Source: a virus
Virus record (IMG/VR): IMGVR_UViG_3300009011_000059
Span: 1-22,115 of that record
Strand: one strand, 5' to 3'
Length of the DNA stretch: 22,115 nt
Shown: positions 6,074 through 11,632 of the stretch, piece after piece
Position numbering within the stretch: position 1 is the stretch's first letter
How the letters are laid out: every line of letters starts with the position of its first letter
Translations under genes and position numbers: made by a program
The notes under the pieces: model-generated
The model's input: the letters and a program-made list of their open reading frames with translations, nothing else
The model's database searches: none
What the model was told of the DNA's origin: nothing

Positions 6074-6313
6074 TCAACGCCTGCTGCTGGGGAGGTCCGT
6101 ATAGCTGACGAACAAGAACTTCCCGCGATCCATGGCGAAGTAAAGCCAGCCGGCCTTGAGTTCTGGGTCATCCGCAGAGGTGCGAGCCTCGTTCCAGCAG
6201 AAACCCGGTACAACTTCAACGCCCCGATGCTCTTCAACAATCCTCTGGATACTCCACTGACCAAACTCGCCAGCTGTAGCGATAAGCCTTTCCATGAACT
6301 CGCAGACTTCCAC
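6074..6313 (-). CDS. First gene of the PL operon, unknown protein, 79 aa
   Basis: The GTG start at 6313 has a perfect GGAGG 5 nt upstream; the longer frame to 6388 would run into the leader hairpins. The protein (VEVCEFMERLIATAGEFGQWSI...) is acidic and ends KAGWLYFAMDRGKFLFVSYTDLPSSRR. It has no Arg-rich N-terminal motif, so it does not look like a lambda N antiterminator despite the equivalent position before the first leftward terminator. Its role is unknown. It would be the only protein made from PL if transcription stopped at 6031. Confidence 0.7.
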   Translation of the reverse strand: MEVCEFMERLIATAGEFGQWSIQRIVEEHRGVEVVPGFCWNEARTSADDPELKAGWLYFAMDRGKFLFVSYTDLPSSRR

Positions 6314-6678
6314 GTTGACCTCCAATCTGTTTTCGATACGAGCAGTATTACATGCCTGATTCCCAATGCCGCCTCGTGGAAGCGGCATCAGTGAATCTCG
6401 TGGTGTTTCCTCACTGATCGCGCTGTGCCAGGTGCTGACGCCCGTTCTGAGGGCATCCCGGCAGGGAGCGTTTGCAGCGCAACCCTTGGCCCGCTTGACG
6501 CTTTCAGTGAGGGAGCGTGCCGCATGGCTTCGAGCTGGCCAGTTCCAGAGCTGGCATGGGGATCGAATTTATTGCTCGCGCTGTGCCGTTGCCGGGATCG
6601 ATCCGCGAGGTTCCCATCAATGTGAAAGAGCGGTGAGGCTTGAGGGCCTCCGCAGTCCCTGTTCGGTGACTGCGTGTT
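6314..6678 (-). ncRNA. Structured untranslated leader of the PL transcript
   Basis: The leftward transcript predicted from PL runs about 365 nt before the first ribosome site. It can form at least six hairpins: 6651-6674 (7-bp stem), 6635-6650 (5 bp), 6538-6555 (5 bp), 6437-6457 (7 bp with one G-U), 6387-6418 (8 bp) and 6366-6388 (7 bp). The last two are adjacent, share two bases, and both display CCACGAG in the loop. No antiterminator gene is evident, while a terminator follows the first gene. A cis-acting antitermination RNA, like put of HK022, is one hypothesis. Confidence 0.55.
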
Positions 6679-6684
6679 GAGGCA

Positions 6685-6713
6685 AATATCACGCATCGTG
6701 TTTTTAATGTCAA
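6685..6713 (-). promoter_or_regulatory. Leftward early promoter PL
   Basis: On the minus strand a perfect -35 box TTGACA (6713-6708) is followed by a 17-nt spacer and GATATT (6690-6685) as -10. Start of transcription is expected near 6678. One operator lies between the two boxes and another covers the upstream edge of the -35, so repressor binding would block it. Confidence 0.8.
6688..6702. promoter_or_regulatory. Putative repressor operator OL1
   Basis: ATCACG-CAT-CGTGTT matches the operator pattern found next to cro. It sits in the PL spacer. Its centre is 24 bp from the next site. Confidence 0.7.
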
Positions 6714-6726
6714 CACGATATGTGAT
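6712..6726. promoter_or_regulatory. Putative repressor operator OL2
   Basis: AACACG-ATA-TGTGAT has the same left half and centre as the site at 9113-9127. It overlaps the upstream end of the PL -35 box by two bases. Confidence 0.7.
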
Positions 6727-6770
6727 TTATTTTTCTTCGGGTGTGATGAGGAAAATCCTCACAAGGCGGG

Positions 6771-6799
6771 TTCACGTTTCACAGAGCGTGATGTATGCT
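6771..6799 (+). promoter_or_regulatory. Possible promoter of the DUF1654 gene with operator in spacer
   Basis: TTCACG (6771-6776) and TATGCT (6794-6799) are spaced by 17 nt. Each matches 4 of 6 consensus bases. The spacer contains TTCACAGAGCGTGAT (6778-6792), which fits the repressor operator pattern CAC-N5-GTG seen at 9091-9105. Confidence 0.45.
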
Positions 6800-6810
6800 C
6801 GCCAACAGTG

Positions 6811-6826
6811 CTGGATGGATATACAG
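6811..6826. promoter_or_regulatory. LexA-like SOS box
   Basis: CTG-N10-CAG, with the right half TATACAGTA matching the proteobacterial LexA consensus well and the left half less so. It lies 17 bases before the start codon of the DUF1654 gene. This suggests induction by DNA damage. Confidence 0.55.
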
Positions 6827-6842
6827 TAATGGAGAGCGGTCT

Positions 6843-7169
6843 ATGTCCAAGCAGAAAAAAACGGCGGCCAAAGAGCGCCAGGAAATGACCGGAGTTGAGC
6901 GTCTAGGGCTCCGCGTATCGTCGATGATTAATCACCCCCTGGCGCAGACACAGCGCTGGGTGACGATCCATCGCCTGGACACGGATGGCGACATGGAGTG
7001 GGAAGAGGTGATGGGGCTGCTTTCGGAGACCCCAGAGCTTGATTTGACCTTCAATGACGATGAGAGCGTGACGGTGCGATGGGAGCTACAGAGCGCCGAA
7101 GATCGCGACGACCTAGTCATAGAGAAGGATTGGGAGGAGGAGAGAATGGAGGAAGAGGCGCCATTCTGA
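6843..7169 (+). CDS. DUF1654 family protein
   Basis: A 108-residue protein whose core (GVERLGLRVSSMINHPLAQ ... IHRLDTDGDMEWEEVMGLL ... DLTFNDDESVTVRWE) fits the DUF1654 family, which is largely confined to Pseudomonas and its phages and has no settled biochemical role. The N-terminus is Lys-rich and the C-terminus very acidic (IEKDWEEERMEEEAPF). The start at 6843 has GGAG 8 nt upstream; an upstream in-frame ATG at 6795 would start inside the promoter region. It is a single-gene rightward unit ending in a terminator, preceded by a repressor-type operator and a LexA-like box. Expression after prophage induction or SOS is therefore likely. Confidence 0.85.
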   Translation: MSKQKKTAAKERQEMTGVERLGLRVSSMINHPLAQTQRWVTIHRLDTDGDMEWEEVMGLLSETPELDLTFNDDESVTVRWELQSAEDRDDLVIEKDWEEERMEEEAPF

Positions 7170-7178
7170 CGGGCATCA

Positions 7179-7202
7179 AAAAGCCCGCCGAGGCGGGCTT
7201 TT
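7179..7202. terminator. Bidirectional intrinsic terminator
   Basis: AAAAGCCCGCC (7179-7189) pairs with GGCGGGCTTTT (7192-7202), giving a GC-rich stem with a U-tract in both directions. It ends the rightward DUF1654 gene and the leftward repressor-region transcript, whose last gene stops at 7210. Confidence 0.9.
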
Positions 7203-7209
7203 CATATTG

Positions 7210-7887
7210 CTATTGCGGCGTGGACTTTTCAGGTGCGGCGGGCTGACTGGGTCGTAACCTCTCGAGCAGCTGCTGAGTTTCAGCTGACTGAGCTTTGGTT
7301 TCCTCTAGCAATTTTTTGAAGGCTTGTTGGTCGGCTGTCTGCTGTTGTCCTGCAGAAAATATGGATGAGGCACTTCCCACGATCGTTGAATTGGCGCCCC
7401 ATAGCCCTATCACGGTCGCAATTCCGACCGACACTACGATGCCCAGGATCGCCAGAACGGTATTGCGATTCGAGTTGCGGACCTCATCGACTTTTGAGGA
7501 GAGCTCTTCAGAAAAGCCGTCAACCTTATCGCTCATGCGCCTCACAGATTCCGCGACGGCATCCAGCTTTGAGTCGATGACCTTGTCACGGTCTTCAAGT
7601 CGCTTGCTGGTGGCTTCAAATCTCTCCGAATAGAGCTGGTCTCGCATTTTCTGCTCATGGCGATATGCCTCTTGCTCCCGCCGCCAAGCCTCCGACCTGC
7701 GCTCCTCGGCTTGCTCTAGGCGCTCAAACCGCCTATCCATCCGATTTTCAATTTCGGATAGGGTTGATCTCAATTCTTCGCGAGTGATGTCGTTCATAGG
7801 TTGAGTATCGGGTTTTAATGGCGAACTGTCACTTTTCTTGAAATGTGGAAGGTGCTTGTCGTTGAATATTGGGGCGAAATCAACCAT
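7210..7887 (-). CDS. Coiled-coil membrane protein, candidate lysogenic accessory gene
   Basis: About 225 residues from the start at 7887, which overlaps the upstream stop by 8 bases; an alternative start at 7797 (MNDITREELRS) gives 195 residues. Neither has a clear ribosome site. Residues about 33-138 form a long charged coiled coil (SEIENRMDRRFERLEQAEERR ... SEELSSKVDEVRNSN). One membrane helix follows at about 143-165 (TVLAILGIVVSVGIATVIGLW), then a Gln-rich helical tail. It is the last gene of the leftward repressor unit, so it is probably expressed in the lysogen. Superinfection exclusion is one inferred possibility. Confidence 0.75.
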   Translation of the reverse strand: MVDFAPIFNDKHLPHFKKSDSSPLKPDTQPMNDITREELRSTLSEIENRMDRRFERLEQAEERRSEAWRREQEAYRHEQKMRDQLYSERFEATSKRLEDRDKVIDSKLDAVAESVRRMSDKVDGFSEELSSKVDEVRNSNRNTVLAILGIVVSVGIATVIGLWGANSTIVGSASSIFSAGQQQTADQQAFKKLLEETKAQSAETQQLLERLRPSQPAAPEKSTPQ

Positions 7888-8182
7888 TGGTAGGCTCGTC
7901 GTCCGCAGGATTCTCAGAAATCCACTTTCGAATGATGGTGGCGTTATGGCTTCTGAAATAGCCACAAACATCGCACGATAGCTTGAGCTCCATCACGGGC
8001 GATCCGCTGTCATCGTTGTTCCCCGAGGGGACCAGGGATACGGGGCCGTTCATCTGATTAACCGGGATGGTCCAAGCAACGGCAGAGCACATTGGACATG
8101 GGCCCGAATTGGTCACTATTCGAAAAAAACGAACTGCATCGGTAAAGCTAATCGTATTGGATCCGATTGCTGATGTAGACAC
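7880..8182 (-). CDS. Zinc-ribbon-like small protein, 100 aa
   Basis: CPMC (about 29-32) and CDVCGYF (about 70-76) supply four Cys residues about 40 apart, the layout of a zinc ribbon. Between them lies a beta-type segment (AWTIPVNQMNGPVSLVPSG). The GTG start at 8182 has GAGG 7 nt upstream. The gene overlaps the coiled-coil membrane gene by 8 bases, so the two are probably made together and may act together. It follows the repressor gene on the same strand without an intervening terminator. Function unknown. Confidence 0.7.
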   Translation of the reverse strand: MSTSAIGSNTISFTDAVRFFRIVTNSGPCPMCSAVAWTIPVNQMNGPVSLVPSGNNDDSGSPVMELKLSCDVCGYFRSHNATIIRKWISENPADDEPTNG

Positions 8183-8248
8183 GATAATTCCTCAACATCA
8201 AAAATTGCAGTTGTATGGTCGGCCGTCCTGTCACTAGATGATTCACCC

Positions 8249-9055
8249 TCACACGAGATGCGCGTTCCATACCAGCAGCACCCGAGCTTGGATGTAGGTC
8301 ATATCCCGTCGGATCAACCGATCCTTGTGTCTGGTATTGTCCGAAATCATCTCGAAATGATCCTCATCAGCCACCTGCAGGCGCTTGATGTAGATGTGGT
8401 CATCCCAGTGGAATAGATAGATCCCATCACCCACAAATTCGCGGATGTTGATGTTCACGATCAGTGGGTCGCGGTGCTTGATGGTGGGCTCCATCGACTG
8501 CCCCCAGCCTGTGACCATCTTCAGGTGGTAGTGCTCTTCGAACTCAACGCCCAATTCGCGAAGGTGGCTTGGGCTGACCCGCACATCCTTGAGCATCTCG
8601 GGGAAATCATGGGCGATTTCGCCGCCACCCATTGCAGCCCGGACATCGTAGTGGGCAATCCACACCTCATCGCCGATGAGGCCTGGGCGCTGGAATTCGG
8701 CAGCAATGACATTTGGAGGCGCCGGCTCTTCGGCAGCTGCGAGCAGCCTCTTGCGAGCCTCCTCAGGGATACCTTTGCCACTCTTGGCGAGCATCTGCTT
8801 GACCAGGTCGGCAGTACTTCGCGGCTGAGTGCTTGGGATCTCTGGTGGCGGAGAATTCAGCAGCAGCTCGGACTGATCCACGCCGAGGGCGGAAGCAATG
8901 GAGGCGATGTCGGCCAGCGTGGGCTCTCGCGTGCCAGCTTCATAGTTACCAACGCGCGACTGCGATTTCCAGCCGCAGGCATCTGCGAGCTGCGCCTGTG
9001 ACATCCCGGTCGCTTTTCTCAAGCGCTTAATGCGCTGACTCAGTGATTCATTCAT
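8249..9055 (-). CDS. cI: CI-type prophage repressor (HTH + S24 peptidase fold)
   Basis: A 268-residue repressor. Residues 6-62 form an XRE-type HTH (MSQAQLADACGWKSQSRVGNYEAGTREPT). A linker of about 50 residues follows, then an S24/LexA-like domain from about 125. Ser187 (GWGQSMEPTI) and Lys234 (IYIKRL) make the catalytic dyad. I see no clear Ala-Gly self-cleavage site in the linker; the nearest candidates are RAAMGGG at 139-145 and PGLIGDE. It is divergent from the cro-like gene across a three-site operator and should silence PL and the rightward early promoter in the lysogen. The ribosome site is weak, as in several prophage repressors transcribed from PRM. Confidence 0.93.
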   Translation of the reverse strand: MNESLSQRIKRLRKATGMSQAQLADACGWKSQSRVGNYEAGTREPTLADIASIASALGVDQSELLLNSPPPEIPSTQPRSTADLVKQMLAKSGKGIPEEARKRLLAAAEEPAPPNVIAAEFQRPGLIGDEVWIAHYDVRAAMGGGEIAHDFPEMLKDVRVSPSHLRELGVEFEEHYHLKMVTGWGQSMEPTIKHRDPLIVNINIREFVGDGIYLFHWDDHIYIKRLQVADEDHFEMISDNTRHKDRLIRRDMTYIQARVLLVWNAHLV

Positions 9056-9067
9056 GCGCGGGATTTC

Positions 9068-9082
9068 ATCACGAAACGAAAT
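9068..9082. promoter_or_regulatory. Putative repressor operator (O3-like, weak)
   Basis: ATCACG-AAA-CGAAAT has one good half-site and one degenerate half. Its centre is 23 bp from the next site and it lies nearest the repressor start, the place of OR3 in lambda. Confidence 0.5.
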
Positions 9083-9090
9083 ACCCGGCT

Positions 9091-9105
9091 TTCACTTATT
9101 GTGAT
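9091..9105. promoter_or_regulatory. Putative repressor operator (O2-like)
   Basis: TTCAC-N5-GTGAT, an imperfect palindrome with the same half-site spacing as the other operators. It is centred 22 bp from the site at 9113-9127. Confidence 0.65.
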
Positions 9106-9112
9106 TGCAATT

Positions 9113-9127
9113 AACACGATACGTGTT
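9113..9127. promoter_or_regulatory. Putative repressor/Cro operator (O1-like)
   Basis: AACACG-ATA-CGTGTT is a perfect 6-bp palindrome around three bases and the best match in the window. It lies 32 bp before the cro-like start. The rightward promoter boxes overlapping it could not be assigned with confidence. Confidence 0.75.
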
Positions 9128-9159
9128 TTATCCTTCGGTCATTAATGGAGGAAAACCGT

Positions 9160-9375
9160 ATGAACCAAGTCCGAACGATTCGCGAAAGGGCTGGCATTAC
9201 CCAGGCAGCGCTGCGACGTCAGCTCGGCTGGAACCAGTCCAGGCTGGCCAACTACGAATCCGGCCTGAGGAACCCAGGCCTCCAAGAGGCGCGCCAGATC
9301 GTAGAAGCGCTGAACAAGCTTGGCGCTATGTGCGCACTGGACGACGCGTTTCCCCCGGCTAGAGCCGCCGCCTAA
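9160..9375 (+). CDS. Cro-like HTH regulator
   Basis: A 71-residue protein with an XRE-type HTH over residues 3-57 (IRERAGITQAALRRQLGWNQSRLANYESGLRNPGL) and a short Ala/Pro tail. The start at 9160 has GGAGG 8 nt upstream; the in-frame ATG at 9145 overlaps that ribosome site and is rejected. It is the first rightward gene, divergent from the repressor, which is the position of cro. It probably competes for the same three operators and shuts down repressor synthesis during lytic growth. Confidence 0.85.
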   Translation: MNQVRTIRERAGITQAALRRQLGWNQSRLANYESGLRNPGLQEARQIVEALNKLGAMCALDDAFPPARAAA

Positions 9376-9405
9376 CAACTTCCAACAGCAAGGAGCAATC
9401 CCCGC

Positions 9406-9594
9406 ATGTACGCCAACCCCAAGCACCTGCATGACCGCGAGATCAAGGTCCGGGTCGATGAGGACACCTTTGAACTGATCCAGGCGCTCGCAAAGTTCCA
9501 CCGCACGCAGCGCGCTGTTCTCTGCCGCGAGCTTTTGGAAGCTCAGCTGGCTGCCCTGGCTTCGGAGAATACCGGCGATCAGCACGTGGCCTGA
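9406..9594 (+). CDS. Ribbon-helix-helix-like small protein, 62 aa
   Basis: Residues 12-50 fit the Arc/CopG pattern: a short strand REIKVRVDEDTFE, a helix LIQALAKFHRT and a second helix RAVLCRELLEAQLAAL. Such proteins bind DNA as dimers through the strand. AAGGAG lies 12 nt before the start, a rather long spacing. It follows the cro-like gene by 30 bases, the place of cII in lambda, but it is not CII-like in sequence. A regulatory role in the lysis-lysogeny switch is inferred from fold and place. Confidence 0.7.
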   Translation: MYANPKHLHDREIKVRVDEDTFELIQALAKFHRTQRAVLCRELLEAQLAALASENTGDQHVA

Positions 9595-9612
9595 AGGCCC
9601 GTAGGAGGCCCC

Positions 9613-9792
9613 ATGCCGATTGAAGAAGTCGGATTGGACCAGGGGCAGATGGAGCAGCTGGAGAAAGAGGCGAAGAGAAGGGGTGTAAGCCCTGAGGCGC
9701 TGGCAGCTGAGCTGATCCGTCGAGAACTGGCCAACCGAACAAAGCCTCGCAATCCGCGAGGTGTCGTGACCCCGTTTCATCGAAAGGCCTGA
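9613..9792 (+). CDS. Small helical protein, possibly ribbon-helix-helix, 59 aa
   Basis: The frame starts MPIEEVGLDQGQMEQLEKEA, with GGAGG 4 nt upstream, 18 bases after the previous stop. Two helices are evident (MEQLEKEAKRRG and PEALAAELIRRELANR), separated by VS as in CopG-type proteins. A basic tail follows (TKPRNPRGVVTPFHRKA). With its neighbour it forms a tandem of two small putative DNA-binding proteins behind cro. The ribbon-helix-helix assignment is tentative because the N-terminal strand is short. Confidence 0.65.
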   Translation: MPIEEVGLDQGQMEQLEKEAKRRGVSPEALAAELIRRELANRTKPRNPRGVVTPFHRKA

Positions 9793-9822
9793 GCAGGCCC
9801 TGATAAGCCCGAATTATGGGCA

Positions 9823-9850
9823 CAAAAAAGCCGGGGGTGAAGGCCCGGCT
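9823..9850 (-). terminator. Leftward intrinsic terminator
   Basis: On the minus strand AGCCGGG pairs with CCCGGCT (9850-9844 with 9835-9829) around an 8-nt loop. It is followed by a run of T (9829-9824). On the plus strand no U-tract follows. It faces against the surrounding genes and would stop leftward transcripts before they reach the cro/cI region. Confidence 0.7.
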
Positions 9851-9879
9851 ATCTGCAAAACAAAACTCTGAAGAGAATT

Positions 9880-10599
9880 ATGCATATGCAGACCCAAAGT
9901 GTACAGGCCCTGCAAAGGCCCGCGCCACAAAATGCGAACCACGATTCTGTGGCGCGGGAAAAGAACAGGCCTCGGCTTGTCTGCGGAGTCGGCCTAAACG
10001 ATTCCGAAACCCCGATTGCTTCTGCTGTCCGCGTGAACGGGAAGACAAGAATCACCTGGAAATGCCCGGCCTATTCCGCCTGGGCAGACATGCTCTATCG
10101 CTGCTACAGCGAAAAATTCCAGAAGCGCTACCCCAGCTATCAGGGCTGCTCCGTATCACCTCGGTGGCTTTCGCTTTCTTCCTTCCGCGATTGGATGTTC
10201 AGCCAGGACTACACCGGAAAGCATCTGGACAAGGATCTTCTGATCCCCGGTAACAAAGTCTATTCAGCGGAAACGTGCGTGTTCATCACTCCAGAGCTGA
10301 ACAACTTCCTGACGGAGGGCCATTCCAAGAGCGGAGGCCTGCCAATCGGCGCCTCACGACACAAGCAGGGGCGGATTGATGCGCAGTGTCGTAACCCGTT
10401 CACAAAGCGTAATGAGCACATAGGCCTGTTTGACTGCCCGTTCGAGGCCCATGAAGACTGGCGAGCACGCAAGCATGAGCACGCTTGTGCCTATGCAGAC
10501 CTGCAAGATGACCCCCGAGTAGCCAGAGCCCTGCGAGCCAGATACCTGAACTGGGACGGCCTGCACACCCACGACAAGGCCGTGCGGGGTGCAGCATGA
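9880..10599 (+). CDS. HNH/AP2-like phage endonuclease-related protein
   Basis: A 239-residue protein. Residues 36-41 are GVGLND and 65-76 YSAWADMLYRCY. A block around 84-106 reads YPSYQGCSVSPRWLSL then FRDWM, and 116-141 has LDKDLL, GNKVYS, TCVF and an Asn at 141. I know this pattern from phage proteins annotated as HNH-type homing endonucleases; the Cys/Trp/Asn framework is kept but a classical His-Asn-His triad is not obvious. The C-terminus (GLPIGASRHKQGRIDAQ) resembles an AP2 segment. The ATG at 9880 has AAGAGA about 5 nt upstream; ATG 9886 is an alternative. Cleavage activity is uncertain. Confidence 0.65.
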   Translation: MHMQTQSVQALQRPAPQNANHDSVAREKNRPRLVCGVGLNDSETPIASAVRVNGKTRITWKCPAYSAWADMLYRCYSEKFQKRYPSYQGCSVSPRWLSLSSFRDWMFSQDYTGKHLDKDLLIPGNKVYSAETCVFITPELNNFLTEGHSKSGGLPIGASRHKQGRIDAQCRNPFTKRNEHIGLFDCPFEAHEDWRARKHEHACAYADLQDDPRVARALRARYLNWDGLHTHDKAVRGAA

Positions 10600-10892
10600 A
10601 GAGCTACCCGCTGGATATCGAATCGGTAGGCGAAGACACCTACATCGTCATGAGCCGTGGCCATCACGATCTGGAGCTGTACATGACCGAGGCCGTCAAG
10701 GAGCGCCCGCGCTGGTGCCTGGGCGGCCCGGAGCACGTATGGGTCAAGACGGTCCCCGGACGAGGCACCTACGCCAGTTTTTATCACTTCGTGCCAGAAG
10801 GTACTCGCGGCGCGTGGCCGGCTACCTACTGCTACGAGTACGGCGACGGCTATGAGCGCTACAACGGCATGTCCGAGGAGCGTGCCCAGTGA
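10596..10892 (+). CDS. Hypothetical phage protein, 98 aa
   Basis: The start overlaps the upstream stop as ATGA. The protein is acidic and aromatic (SYPLDIESVGEDTYIVMSRGHHDLELYMTE), with several Tyr/Trp residues (WVKTVPGRGTYASFYHFVP). It has no membrane segment and looks like a small mostly-beta globular protein. No family recognised. Its place just ahead of the replication genes suggests an early role only. Confidence 0.65.
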   Translation: MKSYPLDIESVGEDTYIVMSRGHHDLELYMTEAVKERPRWCLGGPEHVWVKTVPGRGTYASFYHFVPEGTRGAWPATYCYEYGDGYERYNGMSEERAQ

Positions 10893-11632
10893 GCATGGAG
10901 CTGATGGTCAAGGCCATGAAGACTAAGGTCGGCAATCCGCTGCGCAAGCTGGTGCTCATCAAGTTGGCCGACAACGCCAACGACATGGGCGAGTGCTGGC
11001 CGTCGTACCAGCACATCGCAGATCAGTGCGAAATCGGCCGCTCTACCGTCAAGGTTCACATCCGAGAGCTGGAGAAGTCCGGGCTCCTGCGTCGTGAATT
11101 CCGCCGCAAGGGAGAGCTGAACCAGTCGAACGTCTATCACCTGGCGCTGGAGGGTGGGGCAGCTCCTGCCCTAGGGGGTGGGGCAGGATATAACCCACCT
11201 GGGGCAGGAGATAACCCAGGGGGTGGGGCAGGAGCTGCCCCCAGAACCAGTCACTCTTCTGAACCAGTCAAGGAACCGGTAAAGCCTAAGGTCGCTGACG
11301 CTCCAGGCCTGGTCGATTTTGATCGGTTCTGGGTGTTGTACCCACGAAAGGTCGGCAAGTCGGCCGCTGAGAAGGCCTGGGCGAAGATCAAGGTCACCGC
11401 TGACCTGTTCGACCTCATGGCCAAGGCCCTGGCCGCCTGGACCGTGTCGACCGACTGGACCAAGGACGGCGGCCAGTACATCCCGCACGCATCCACCTGG
11501 CTTAACGGCAAGCGCTGGGAGGACGAGTTACCTCAGGCAGCAGGCGGCAGCCAGCCCGCAACCCGTCGCCAAAGCAACGAACCCGACTTCAACGACTCAT
11601 CCTGGGCCGAAGGGCTGATGGTGCGCACATGA
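10889..11632 (+). CDS. O: Lambda O-like replication initiator (winged HTH)
   Basis: A 247-residue protein. Residues 15-87 form a winged HTH of the phage replication type (PLRKLVLIKLADNANDMGECWPSYQHIADQCEIGRSTVKVHIRELEKSGLL). A Gly/Ala/Pro linker follows at 88-120, encoded by iteron-like repeats, then a C-terminal domain from about 139 (FDRFWVLYPRKVGKSAAEKAWAKI) as in many O-type initiators. It should bind its own coding region as origin and recruit the helicase loader encoded next. The GTG start overlaps the upstream stop; GAGGAG lies 8 nt before it. ATG at 10895 is an alternative start. Confidence 0.85.
   Translation: MSMELMVKAMKTKVGNPLRKLVLIKLADNANDMGECWPSYQHIADQCEIGRSTVKVHIRELEKSGLLRREFRRKGELNQSNVYHLALEGGAAPALGGGAGYNPPGAGDNPGGGAGAAPRTSHSSEPVKEPVKPKVADAPGLVDFDRFWVLYPRKVGKSAAEKAWAKIKVTADLFDLMAKALAAWTVSTDWTKDGGQYIPHASTWLNGKRWEDELPQAAGGSQPATRRQSNEPDFNDSSWAEGLMVRT
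11152..11270. repeat. Iteron-like repeats, probable replication origin
   Basis: GGTGGGGCAGGA or close variants start at 11153, 11177, 11198 (CCTGGGGCAGGA) and 11222, so they are 24, 21 and 24 bases apart. The outer two form a 16-bp perfect inverted repeat (11156-11171 and 11226-11241). A direct repeat GAACCAGTCA follows (11244-11253 and 11261-11270). They lie in the linker-coding part of the O-like gene, where lambda has its origin. Confidence 0.65.

Noticed and set aside
6388-6525. Basic 45-codon frame in the PL leader (MRHAPSLKASSG...), a possible N-like antiterminator
   Set aside because: It has no ribosome site and it runs across several of the leader hairpins; the RNA-structure reading explains the sequence better.
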